Origin: Cranoglanis bouderius
Taxonomy: Eukaryota > Chordata > Actinopteri > Siluriformes > Cranoglanididae
NCBI GenBank assembly: GCA_023630585.1
Contig: CM042548.1
Coordinates: 8,753,527-8,817,526, forward strand
Length of the DNA stretch: 64,000 nucleotides
Direction of reading: 5' to 3'
The first letter of the stretch is position 1; each line of letters opens with the position of its first letter. The translations under genes and the position numbers were made by a program. The notes below the pieces were generated by a model, which was not told the DNA's origin, did no database searches, and saw only the letters and a program-made list of their open reading frames with translations. Below are positions 46,085 through 57,080 of this stretch, one piece after another.

Positions 46085-47667
46085 CAGGTGCATCTCAATA
46101 AATTAGAATGTCGTGGAAAAGTTCATTTATTTCAGTAATTCAACTCAAATTGTGAAATTCGTGTATTAAATAAATTCAATGCACACAGACTGAAGTAGTT
46201 TAAGTCTTTGGTTCTTTTAATTGTGATGATTTTGGCTCACATTTAACAAAAACCCACCAATTCACTATCTCAACAAATTAGAATATGGTGACATGCCAAT
46301 CAGCTAATCAACTCAAAACACCTGCAAAGGTTTCCTGAGCCTTCAAAATGGTCTCTCAGTCTGGGTCACTAGGCTACACAATCATGGGGAAGACTGCTGA
46401 TCTGACAGTTGTCCAGAAGACAATTATTGCCACCCTTCACAAGGAGGGTAAGCCACAAACATTCATTGCCAAAGAAGCTGGCTGTTCACAGAGTGCTGTA
46501 TCCAAGCATGTTAACAGAAAGTTGAGTGGACGGAAAAAGTGTGGAAGAAAAAGATGCACAACCAACCGAGAGAACCGCAGCCTTATGAGGATTGTCAAGC
46601 AAAATCGATTCAAGAATTTGAGTGAACTTCACAAGGAATGGACTGAGCCTGGGGTCAAGGCATCAAGAGCCACCACACACAGACGTGTCAAGGAATTTGG
46701 CTACAGTTGTTGTATTCCTCTTGTTAAACCACTCCTGAACCACAGACAATGTCAGAGGCGTCTTACCTGGGCTAAAGAGAAGAAGAACTGGACTGTTGAC
46801 CAGTGGTTCAAAGTCCTCTTTTCAGATGAGAGCAAGTTTTGTATTTCATTTGGAAACCAAGGTCCTAGAGTCTGGAGGAAGGGTGGAGAAGCTCATAGCC
46901 CAAGTTGCTTGAAGTCCAGTGTTAAGTTTCCACAGTCTGTGATGATTTGGGGTGCAATGTCATCTGTTGGTGTTGGTCCATTGTGTTTTTTGAAAACCAA
47001 AGTCACTGCACCCGTTTACCAAGAAATTTTGGAGCACTTCATGCTTCCTTCTGCTGACCAGCTTTTTGAAGATGCTGATTTCATTTTCCAGCAGGATTTG
47101 GCACCTGCCCACACTGCCAAAAGCACCAAAAGTTGGTTAAATGACCATGGTGTTGGTGTGCTTGACTGGCCAGCAAACTCACCAGACCTGAACCCCATAG
47201 AGAATCTATGGGGTATTGTCAAGAGGAAAATGAGAAACAAGAGACCAAAAAATGCAGATGAGCTGAAGGCCACTGTCAAAGAAACCTGGGCTTCCATACC
47301 ACCTCAGCAGTGCCACAAACTGATCACCTCCATGCCATGCCAAATTGAGGCAGTAATTAAAGCAAAAGGAGCCCCTACCAAGTATTGAGTACATGTACAG
47401 TAAATGAACATACTTTCCAGAAGGCCAACAATTCACTAAAAATGTTTTTTTATTGGTCTTATGAAGTATTCTAATTTGTTGAGATAGTGAATTGGTGGGT
47501 TTTTGTTAAATGTGAGCCAAAATCATCACAATTAAAAGAACCAAAGACTTAAACTACTTCAGTCTGTGTGCATTGAATTTATTTAACACACGAGTTTCAC
47601 AATTTGAGTTGAAGTACTGAAATAAATTAACTTTTCCACGACATTCTAATTTATTGAGATGCACCTG
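46085..47667 (+). mobile_element. Tc1-like transposon, subfamily B, copy 2, apparently intact
   Basis: A 1583-bp element with ends CAGGTGCATCTCAATAAATT / AATTTATTGAGATGCACCTG, TA on both sides (46083-46084 and 47668-47669), inverted repeats of about 210 bp and an uninterrupted transposase. The target was a microsatellite inside another Tc1 element. Low divergence from copy 1 at 39874-41457 suggests recent activity. It is the best candidate for a mobile element in the window. Confidence 0.97.
46348..47388 (+). CDS. Tc1-family transposase, intact 346 residues (DD34E type)
   Basis: The frame is open from MVSQSGSLGYTIMGKTADLT to GAPTKY. The second Met (MGKTADLTVVQKTIIATLHK, residue 13) fits the start of related transposases better and may be the real start. 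The N-terminal paired-like DNA-binding part has an HTH (TFIAKEAGCSQSAVSKHVN) and a GRKRC basic stretch. The catalytic domain keeps Asp in VLFSDESKF, Asp in FIFQQDLAPAHTAK and Glu in SPDLNPIENLWG. Tc1 transposases cut and paste their element at TA dinucleotides. Whether this copy is expressed or active cannot be told from sequence, but no disabling change is visible. Confidence 0.95.
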   Translation: MVSQSGSLGYTIMGKTADLTVVQKTIIATLHKEGKPQTFIAKEAGCSQSAVSKHVNRKLSGRKKCGRKRCTTNRENRSLMRIVKQNRFKNLSELHKEWTEPGVKASRATTHRRVKEFGYSCCIPLVKPLLNHRQCQRRLTWAKEKKNWTVDQWFKVLFSDESKFCISFGNQGPRVWRKGGEAHSPSCLKSSVKFPQSVMIWGAMSSVGVGPLCFLKTKVTAPVYQEILEHFMLPSADQLFEDADFIFQQDLAPAHTAKSTKSWLNDHGVGVLDWPANSPDLNPIENLWGIVKRKMRNKRPKNADELKATVKETWASIPPQQCHKLITSMPCQIEAVIKAKGAPTKY

Positions 47668-47779
47668 TATATGTATGTATGTATATATGTATATATATGT
47701 ATATGTGTGTATATGTATATGTGTATGTGTATGTGTATATATGTGTATGTGTATGTGTATATATGTGTATATATGTGTA

Positions 47780-47812
<33 letters not shown>

Positions 47813-47868
47813 GTGTATGTGTATGTGTATATATGTGTATGTGTATGTGTGTGTGTATATATATATAT
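47668..47868. repeat. Complex TATG/TGTATA microsatellite, about 200 bp
   Basis: An irregular array of ATGTATATGTGTATGTGT units with nested GT and TA runs directly right of the nested Tc1. It is the continuation of the tract at 46043-46084, so the transposon landed inside it. Open frames in all phases are repeat artefacts. Confidence 0.95.
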
Positions 47869-47965
47869 AAACAAAATATCAAAAAGTTAAACAATAAAGC
47901 CAATTTTCACAGCCTTCTTTGCTCATATTTACCAAGGGTGCCAATATGAGTAGATTAGGGCACTG

Positions 47966-48867
47966 TATGTTACTACAGGTAGCCCAAAGAATTTTAATTA
48001 ATTCACTCATATTCAGTAACTATACATTCACACACTCATTAACTCCTGGTGGCAATTTAGAATTGCCAGTTGATCTGCTGGCATTTTTGTAGGAATCCAG
48101 AGGAAACTTGCACAGACCGGGAGAGAACAGCCATGCTGCTCAAGAGCATGCTAATGTCAGTTTCATTACGTAAATCACAATAAACTGCAATACTATAAGA
48201 GCATAGCTCTAAATCCTCTCCTTCCACCATTGACGGTGAATAAGACTGGGACCAAGTGACACTGATGTTTATAATTGGCTGGAAGTGTGTCTACCAGTTC
48301 TAATGGGTTTCTTATGCAATGTGTGCCAGGAAAGTGCAAGATACTGGGAATGTACATCCCAAATGTCTTTAGAGTGGATGTGTAACAAAAGTTCCTTGAG
48401 AAGGCATCAGAATGCAAAATCATTAAGTGTCATTCAAGGCATTTGACATACAAATGATCCATCATATTTTTCAGTAACATAGAACAATACGTTTTAGCAG
48501 TTAGGATTACATATTTTATGTATATTTTAGGAACCTCATGATTCAATCTGATTTTGATTCAGAGTACCAAGACAATTATTTATGCATTTCAAGTTTTCTT
48601 TACAGTATATCCACTTTTTAAAATGCAAGTTTCAAAATGGTTCACACAGGCAAGAAAAAGACTATATTTCACCTGTTTTTTTTTTGTGTGTTTAAAAATA
48701 TATATATAAAATTTATGCATTCACGGGCAAAACCTCAAAACTCAACCACACAAACACAGTACTGCCAGTGGGAGGCAGCAGAACACAGTTGGAAGGAACC
48801 AATGTTGAGGGCGGTATGTATTTTGTAAGGTTGCTTACAGCATTAAGGAAATGAAAAGGGGTCTTAC
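47966..48867. other. ubash3b intron 2, 5' portion
   Basis: Unassigned intronic sequence with a short T run and ATATATATA near 48690-48710. No exon or element end recognised. Confidence 0.5.
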
Positions 48868-48921
48868 CAGTCACATGCAAGTTGTACATTCCTGCCTCCT
48901 GTAGAAACCAGTGCCTTCAAC
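48868..48921 (-). CDS. ubash3b: ubash3b exon 2: C-terminal half of UBA domain
   Basis: A 54-nt exon encodes LKALVSTGGRNVQLACDW, matching the second half of the UBASH3B UBA domain (human KALASTGGRSVQAACDW). The acceptor TTGCAG and donor GTAAGAC are strong. One base at the 5' end completes a codon from the unseen exon 1, and the last two bases TG are completed to Trp by the next exon. UBA binds mono-ubiquitin. The small size makes it easy to miss, but the sequence and phase agreement are convincing. Confidence 0.93.
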
Positions 48922-50170
48922 CTGCAATCAAAATGGATAGATGATGTGACCGCACACACACTCAATGAACAGCAAAATCATCATACATCATCTTTCATTC
49001 TAAAAGAATGGAAAGTCTGGTGTAAAATAAGCTGAAGGGTTTTCTTTCTTCAATTTTTTATTTTTGCACTGTGGCACCATATTTATTGTCCACATTCGTT
49101 TTCTGTCACACCACACTAATTCTGACCTGCTCAATGAGCGGCATATACAGTATAGCACAAGGGAAAATATGAAGTACATTGATGTTTCTTTGGCATGTTG
49201 TAACACTGTCTCTTTTTCTTGTTGCACATGGCTTATCATGGGAGGGGTTCGTGCTTGAGCTGACTAAAACCGTGTGGGCGGACATGAGGCTACAGAGCTA
49301 AGAAGTGATACTCTGTGTTCCATGATGTGACTCACAATCACAAAGACATGACATACTGGAGCTTGTATACAGTGTCTTAACATGACTGGTGACAAAATGG
49401 AGAACGTTTAACAGAAAGAGCTGTATAATGGATAAAACACCTCTCTGATGCTTTCATAAGAGTGTGTGGAAACAGTTATGCTATGTGGGAGAGAAGATGA
49501 GTATACTGTTCCCTTGCATAGTAAGGGTTTAAAAGTAATAGAATTGCAAATGGTAAAATTGCAAATTCCTTGGACACTTAGTAGCATCTGATATAATAGA
49601 AGATCATATCAAATCAGATCAGTGAAAAAAAATCTTTGAAATTGTACATTTGGGGTAACGGTGAAACCAGCATAACATCTGATACCCTTAGAAGGGATTT
49701 ACCTAATGTTAGAATACTGATATCTAGGGTTTGCAAAGTAATATGCTATTCCATACCCCATGGAAAAATAAAGTAGACAATAGCAAGTTGTCTTGCTAAG
49801 TTGAACTGAGAGTTTTCAAGTGCAAGCCTTATTCTTTAGCTCCACCAAAAAAAGAAGCCCTATATTCATACCAGGAAATAATTTTAATGCGTGTTCTTCT
49901 CTTACCACTATTACATCTTCCTGAACTACCTTGTGTCCAACAGGGACTTGTTTCGTGGTGGATGTTGTATATCTGGGATAATTAATGCCGTCTGACCTGA
50001 TGCATGCTCACTAATGAGATAATTAGCAAAGAATGATTTGAGTCATGAGAAAGTGTGTCATATCCACCGCCCCAGTAAAATAACAAGGGTATGAGCTTTA
50101 CAGCATATTTATAGCTGAACTTTCTTTTGGAGAATACTTTGGTGGAATGCTGGTAATGCTTGTAATATGG
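48922..50170. other. ubash3b intron 1, near exon 2
   Basis: No element or conserved block recognised. Exon 1 was sought upstream on the minus strand by its expected LLSMGFP motif and not found in this stretch. Confidence 0.5.
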
Positions 50171-50646
50171 TAATGCTTTACATTAAGGTTCCCTTAACTG
50201 ACATTATTTAAGCATTATTTAACATGAACAAACTAAAATCGTGAACATTAATGAACCTTAAGTAACATTACTAAAGTAAGTAAAACTCATATTAATTGAT
50301 GCTTTTTTAAATAATAAACAAAATAAAGCAAATAATCAATAAACAATTGTTAACTGGCAAAAATTCCCAAATGAATAGCAAATTACAATATTTACACATC
50401 GGAAATCAAGTTCAGTAATTGTCAACATTTACGGGTGTAATTTTTGCTAATTAGGTGGACTTATATTTAGCAGTGGATAGAATAAACACTAAGTGCAGTT
50501 AACATTTATAAAATATGTCAACTAATATGTTACTTTGTTAACATTAATTATGGTTTATTAGTGCTAAATTTAATATTTGTTAATATTAATTAGTGCAGTA
50601 CATAATGTTAGATAAGGAAATAAGGGAACCTTAATGTAAAACATTA
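50171..50646. mobile_element. hAT-like MITE
   Basis: About 476 bp with 26-base inverted ends differing at one base (TAATGCTTTACATTAAGGTT... and ...AACCTTAATGTAAAACATTA). The A/T-rich inside is full of GTTAACATTAA words. The ends resemble the CTTTACAATAAGGT class of fish hAT-type elements. Target duplication is unclear. Confidence 0.78.
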
Positions 50647-53131
50647 TCATGTGCATATATTAGTGTATCTATTATAGTGATAGCGGTAGACGCAACAATG
50701 CTGAATATGGTTGTTAAAAATGATTACTGAAGTCTTCCCTTGCAGACTGTACACCATTAGTATGTAAATGTTACCCATTGCATGAGTGCATTAAGACCTC
50801 AGGCCTGTGAGACAGGTGTCCAGAGATCTCTTTCACAGTGGTTTTATTAACTATTGAAGTGAAACCCCACAGTTTGCTATGGCTTCCCCTTAAGGTCAGT
50901 CTACCAATGCCTCTGAAATGAAGGCCTAAACTGAGAGTTAGGTCATTCTTCAACAGTAGCCCATCCAGACACTTTTAACCCAGTGTAGAATAGACACTTT
51001 ACAGTGTCCAAAGATAGAATTTATGTTAGTGAAGAACAGCACAGCCCATGTTACACTGAAAGCTAGTGTTGTCATGTGAATATGATAAAAAACAGTGATT
51101 TGGTACTTTTCATATGGCTAAATTAAGAAATGCAAGCAAAACAGCTGTGAATCACCTGTTCTCTAAATCAAATATGGATGGGTATGTGGCAAGCAACTTG
51201 TTTAATATGCAAAAAAAAAAAAAAAAAGGGGGGGGGGGGGGGGGGTTGACAATTAAGCATGAAAATGCACAATTACCAGAAGTTCAATTTAAGCATGCGG
51301 TTTCATCGTGCGACACATTTACATCAATCATTTTTCATCTTTAAGTACACCAAAGTGGTAAGCTAACCATAGTGCACTGACAGAAAGGCCATACTTCCTG
51401 ATTACTCTGAGAACTCTCTTGCCTTGCTCACACTAAACACAGAAACATGAAATCAGATATAAAGCACATGAAACTACAGTAATCACTGATTAAAGGGTCA
51501 TACTCAACCTCTAACCAGTGGTGGAAAGATAATACAGACTGGAGTAAAAATACTGATAGTGTGGAAATAATTCACTTGAGTAAATGTAAAAGTAATGATC
51601 AAGCCAATTACACAAGTAAGAGTAAATTTACAAAGTGCCCTTTTTTTTTTGTTTGTTTGTTTACAATTATGTTAACTAACCAAGTAAGCCATGCTGAAGT
51701 GATCACCACCACGACTATCAAGTGTATAAAGAAAGGTAATATTAGCTGGCTAGCTAACTTAGCCAAATGCTGTTAGGGTTTTAGTAGCCTGCTAGGTTCC
51801 TTAGCTAGCTAGCTCATTTTACTTCATACATGTTTCTAGCTACATAGTTAGCAAAGATTTTCCTAATACATTGTCCTGAGCTTCACGTAAAGGCTGTAGT
51901 AGCACTTAGATATATTTAACTCAGCAGACAATAACTACCGAAATTACATCTTAAGTTTAATACAGAGCTTTCATACTGTAGATCATCAACATCAAAGATC
52001 TGGCTAGTAGTCTAGATTACTCAGCTAGCTAATGGCTTACCTGTTCTACATGTTTCTGTAGTTTGGATGATAAGTTGGTAAACGCTGATATATCCACAGG
52101 TTTGGCTCAGATAATTTGCAGATCATGATCATGTGATTTCCTCTGAAGCATTTAAAACAGAATAAAACGGAGATAAATTGGGCCATGGATGCTCATCTGC
52201 CTCCACTGTCTCAGACATTGCTGCTGCTGACTAAACATTTGGCTGTGTAGACTTTGGGCAGAAAACAGCTTTATTTTGGGATCAAAATGTAATTATTTAA
52301 CATTTGCTAATATTGTCTTTAATTTTCTTATAGTCTTCTAGGGTTAAATGCATTTTTTACCCTGTAATGATGATTAATAAATAAATAAATGAGACAAAGT
52401 TTAATGTTCCTATAAAATAAAAAAAAACAAGGAAAAGTAATATGATTTAATTATACTCAAATGATATGAATCATATGAGCAACTTAGCCAACTGTACACA
52501 GGAGCAGTGCAGCTCTACCAACTATTACTACATTTGCACACAATTTCAGAAATATTATTTGGAATTAATCTTAGGCAGGAGTTTTAGTCAGCTGTACAGT
52601 ATAAATAGTATGAAATATTCTAAAAGGATATGAAAGGGGTCTTCTGTAGTGATATAGCACTCGAATGAATGCTGTTACTGAAACAGTTTCCACTCTTAAA
52701 GAACAAAGTAACCACAAATGTGGGGAGAAAAAAAAACTTGATATGAATTTCCGTTCTTATAATAAATTAAAAAAGGCTGTGATCAGCAAAAGTCCTCGTA
52801 AAAAAACATCTGTTTCTGACCAATATGGAATAACACATGACTGTATACTGATCGGTTATGTGGCGTATTTCTGTTCACACAAGAAGGTAAAAATGTTAAA
52901 GTTAAAACTCTAACGATGTTCATACTCAAGTTTCTTCTAACACACTTAGCACTGCTTGAAATCATAGCATACAGATATACAAGTGATGATGATTTATAAT
53001 CACACTATCCGGTGTCACCCAGATGAGGATGGGTTCCTTTTTAAGTCTGGTACCTGTCAAGGTTTCTTCGTTTTGTCACCTCAGGGACTTTTTCCTTGCC
53101 ACTGTTGCTTCTGGCTTGCTCATTAGGGATG
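50647..53131. other. ubash3b intron 1, unassigned
   Basis: Mostly A/T-rich. It contains an A17G18 tract at 51211-51245 and GCTAGCTAGCTC-type words around 51740-51810. No exon recognised. Confidence 0.5.
51211..51245. repeat. A17-G18 homopurine tract
   Basis: Seventeen A followed by eighteen G on the plus strand. The G run could fold into or seed a quadruplex and is likely length-variable. Confidence 0.92.
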
Positions 53132-54600
53132 AATTTACTAACCCCATTTCCATAAAAGTTGGGATTTTTTCTAAAATGCAATAAAAACAAAAATCTGTGA
53201 TTTGTCAAGTCTCTTGAAACTTTAATCATCTGACAAAAGTACAAAGTTTTCACTGACCAACTTAATTGTATTTTGTAAATATAAACAAATTTAGAATTTG
53301 ATGCCTTCAACAAACTCAAAAAAAGTTGGGACAGAGGCAAAACAAGAATGAAACGTTTATAGAATATTCAAGTAACACCATTTTGGAGGATCAGGTTAAT
53401 TAGTAACAGGGGAGGGTATCAGGATTGGGCATAAAAAGAGCATCCACCAAAAGCTCAGTCTTTGCAAGCAAGGATGGGTCATGGCTCACCATTTTGTGCA
53501 AAACTCTGTGAGAGAATTGTCAGTCAGTTCAAAAAGAACACTACTCAATGCAAGATTTTAGGTCTTTCACCATCTACAGTGCATAATATTGTAAAAGATT
53601 CAGGGAATTCAGAGAAATCTCATTGCGTAAAGGGCAAGACCAGAAAACACTGTTGAATGTGCGTGAGCTTCAAGCCCTCAGGTGACACTGCCTGAGAAAC
53701 TGTCATGCTACTCGGGAGTACTTCAGAAAACCGTTGTCACTTAACACAGTCCGCCGCTGCATCCATAAATGCAACCCGAAACTCTATTACACAAGGAGGA
53801 AGCCACACATTAACTCTATGCAGAAACGCCGCCGAGTTCTCTGGGCCTGAGCTCATCTCAGATGGGCCGAAAGGCAGTGGAAACATGTGCTGTGGTCAGA
53901 TGAGTCCAAGTTTCAGCTTGTTTTCGGGAAAAACAGACGACGAGTTCTCTGTGCCAAAGATGAAAAAGACCAACCAGACTGTTATAAGTGACAGGTGCAA
54001 TAGCCAGCATCTGTGATGGTATGGGGGTGCATCAGTGCCCACGGCATGGGTGACTTGCATATGTGTGAAGGTACCATTGATGCGGAGGCGTATATTGGGA
54101 TTTTAGAGATACATATGCTGACATCAAGGCAACGTCTTTTCCCAGGAAGTCCATGGTTATTTCAGCAGGACAATGCCAGGCCTCATTCTGCACGTGCTAC
54201 AACAGCGTGGCTTTGTAGACACAGAGTGCGTGTGCTTGACTGGCCTGCCAGCAGTCCAAATCTGTCTCCTATGGCACATCATGTAGAGGGGAATCAGACA
54301 ATGGCGACCAAAGACTGTTGAGCAGCTGAAGTCTTGTATCAAGCAAGAATGGGCAAAAATTCCACTTGCAAAACTGCTGCAATTAATCCTCAGTTCCCAA
54401 ATGATTAAAAAGTGTAATTAAAAGGAAGGGTGATGTAACAGTGGTAAATATGCCTCTGTCCCAACATTTTTTGAGTGTGTTGAAGGCATCAAATTCTAAA
54501 TTTGTTTATATTTAGAAAATACAATTAAGTTGGTCAGATTTTTGTTTTTATTGCATTTTAGAAAAAATCCCAACTTTTATGGAAACGAGGTTAGTAAATT
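53132..54600 (+). mobile_element. Tc1/mariner-type transposon with AACCCCATTTCC ends
   Basis: The left end AATTTACTAACCCCATTTCC and the right end GGAAACGAGGTTAGTAAATT are inverted, with long inner repeats (AGTTGGGACAGAGGC... and GCCTCTGTCCCAACA). The total of about 1.47 kb is a full-length element, carrying a decayed transposase on the plus strand. Confidence 0.87.
53474..54440 (+). pseudogene. Tc1/mariner-type transposase pseudogene
   Basis: It starts MGHGSPFCAKLCERIVSQFK. An HTH (LGLSPSTVHNIVKD) follows, then fragments of the first Asp region (VLWSDES-like text near 53890). The open part MVWGCISAHGMGDLHMCEGT, then WLFQQDNARPHSARATTAWL, carries the second Asp. The Glu block is disrupted: SPNLSPMAHHV appears where related copies have SPDLSPIENVW. 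Multiple frameshifts make it inactive. Confidence 0.85.
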
Positions 54601-57080
54601 AAAATATTATATCCAGATTTGTGTAAAGCTGTTTTGTGACAGTGCCCATTGTTAAACGCGCTATACAAATAAAACCGAATTGAATTGAATTAAAAACCTG
54701 GGTTAGGAATAATGCTTCAACCACTATAAAAATAGATCAGATTCATTCAGTCATCTAGAGTTTAAATTTTTGTTAGAATAATTTACAGAGTCCTAATGTC
54801 AGACACCAAGGGTTTGGGGTGTGGACGCACACATTCTTTTCACAAATCTGGTTTGGTATGAGCTTCTTTTAAGCAACTGCCAGAGAATAAATGTAACTAG
54901 AGAATTTGGGTTAAGCAGACAGACAAATTTTCCAGAAATAAAGACTCCTGCCAACATTTTTTATTTTATTTTTTTTACACACCAACATGGAGTTGTGATA
55001 GAAAATTTGTAAGAAGGAGCAGGAAAAGCAGTCAAAGCTGCTCTCATGATGGAAAATGGTTATTTATATGTTGAATTCATACTGAAGTAACTACCATCAG
55101 CATATGGATTATCTATTTAAAGTAGCAGGCTATTATGTATCTAACTAGCAAATGTTAGCTAGCATGGCTTACACTTCTCCTTTCCTTAACCTTGTTTGCT
55201 TATGTTATTTAAGTGCAAAGTTTATTTGGTGCAAAGTTTTACACTAAATGGTGCATAGTATTTACAGTAAAAGTTATAGCCATGTTACAGTTTTTATACA
55301 CCAAAATACCACACAGGCTGCACAAGTGTTTGTAATGAATTACACTTAATGTTATTGTAGAAATGACAGAAATTAATTACTGTGTATTAGACACTCCATT
55401 ATCTTTGGCCAGCTGAGGCTGAGGGTATTTGAATAACATAGGCAACAAAACAATTTGCGTCTATATGCATGCCCCCTAAAATCCTTGCCTTTGGCAAAGG
55501 TGAATAATATCCTTCAAAAGCAATGCATCATACATATACCTCTCATTATAAGGGGTTGATTCCAAAACTAAACAGAAATTCACTGTACATAATGTGATCG
55601 AAAAGAGTGTCTATCATCACCAGAACCTGGCTGAACAGATGGGTGGAGACCTTCACATAATTTGTCTCCATATGCAAGCCTCATTACAACCATGCTCTAC
55701 AGATGGAGAACATCAAGACAATTTCAATCCATATGCAAGCCTCCTGTGAACCACATGATTAAATTACTGCAATTGCACTCTGCATCTGTATCATCAAAGT
55801 GTTATCATTTTAGATTTAACAAGGTGACATTTGATTCAAATGTAACTAATTTAGCACCGTCTGCTGGAGCCATGCCTAACTGACTGTTTGTTGGACACAT
55901 GGCTTTATACATATTCCAGTGTGCCATTAGAGCATGCTGACCCTCACCCTACGTTTAGGTTTATGTCTTTCCACCCCCACACAGCTGTCCATATAGATGC
56001 TATCATGCCTTATCCCTGCTGCTCTTCAGAAGGGAAATCTCTCAGCATCAGGCCCGGCATCCTTATGCTTCCTGTTTATAGTGATGCTTTGTGATAAATC
56101 AAAATGCAGTTCTATTTACAACCACACCACATACACATTGCATTAGGATTATATGTTATTTCTGGATATATATGTTCTTTTATATTAGATGTTCACAAAG
56201 AGACAAAAAGTATAATGTTCTTCTGTTCCCAACTGTTCTATGAAATCAAAGTCCATCATAATGATCTTCTCAGCATTCAGAAATTCACAAATACTAACTA
56301 CACTGGGATACAGTATATCTGAAAGACTGTGCAGTCGCAAAGTGTGAATAAATCTGCCCTCTGCACTAATTACACTTGGCCATCAGCACCAGCTATGTTT
56401 TAACAAACAAATAGCAAGCTTCCTTTCTTTCATTTCTGGACACAGAATATATTATGCTGGAGGCTCTGTGGCAGTACAGTGCCATCAAAAGCAAATAAAA
56501 GCCAAATTGTGCCAATGGGGTTTCCCTTCATAACTGTAATAAGAGCTTATTGTAAGGTTGTACTGGTAAAGTGTGGCAGAGTTCAGCATAACATTTAATT
56601 TGAGTACATATTTGATTTGATCAACAACCATACTAAGACTGTGGGGCAGGGGTTTGCAGTTCATCCATTTTACTATATTAAAAAAGACAACTGTTTGATT
56701 TGAAACAATACACAGTTTTTTAGAAGTACATCATCACAAAATTATAATTTCAACTAAAATATGATGAGTAGATTTTCTAAATTCAGCATGAGTGGGCACC
56801 ATGTATACTGCATTCCTTTTGTTTGGCAGATCGACACAAATCGGATCTGCTCACAGCGATATTTCTTAGAATAGTTTACGGAATCTGCCAAGGAACATGG
56901 CAAAAGGTCTAAAAAGGAGGGGAAAAAAGTTTTTTAAAGGAGAAGAAAAAGAAGAAATAGAAGAACATGCCTTGCTTTGTTCAGAAGTTCTGCTTACGAT
57001 AATAATGTGACAAGTTGTCCTCTAAGCTGCAAGACAATACTATCAGTCTTTCCATTTAAAAATGTTCTCGACTGTATCAA
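54601..57080. other. ubash3b intron 1, unassigned
   Basis: A short AAAACCGAATTGAATTGAAT piece at the edge is typical of fish repeat tails. Related words CATATGCAAGCCTC and TATATGCATGCCCC recur near 55463, 55670 and 55730. No exon or full element is recognised. Confidence 0.45.

Larger units (their letters stand above)
44531..47965 (+). mobile_element. Tc1-like transposon, subfamily A, host of a nested Tc1
   Basis: The left end is CAGTGCCCTCCACTAATATT, preceded by TA. The right end is the partly diverged inverse ending AGGGCACTG, followed by TA. Its right inverted repeat is split by a microsatellite and by the nested element 46085-47667. It lies in ubash3b intron 2, about 70 bases from exon 3, and matches the element at 1-1445. 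Confidence 0.92.
31217..48921 (-). other. ubash3b: ubash3b (TULA-2/Sts-1) gene, 13 coding exons in window
   Basis: Thirteen exons were assembled by eye on the minus strand. All introns are GT-AG and the phases join without a break, giving about 597 residues to the stop codon. Domain order is UBA (C-terminal part), 2H phosphoesterase, SH3, linker and histidine phosphatase, which is diagnostic of the UBASH3/TULA family. Wording such as SKVEALCGALQS, FSRDIRFANHE and CRHGERMDVVFGK is much closer to UBASH3B than to UBASH3A. The human protein has 649 residues, so about 50 N-terminal residues (exon 1) are missing and probably lie beyond position 64000. In mammals the protein binds ubiquitin and CBL and dephosphorylates Syk/ZAP-70-type kinases and receptor tyrosine kinases. 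No lesion is seen in any exon, so the gene looks functional. Confidence 0.96.

Noticed and set aside
47554..47949. Several long open frames rich in Tyr, Ile, Cys, Met and Val on both strands
   Set aside because: They are translations of the TATG/TGTATA microsatellite in every phase, not genes.
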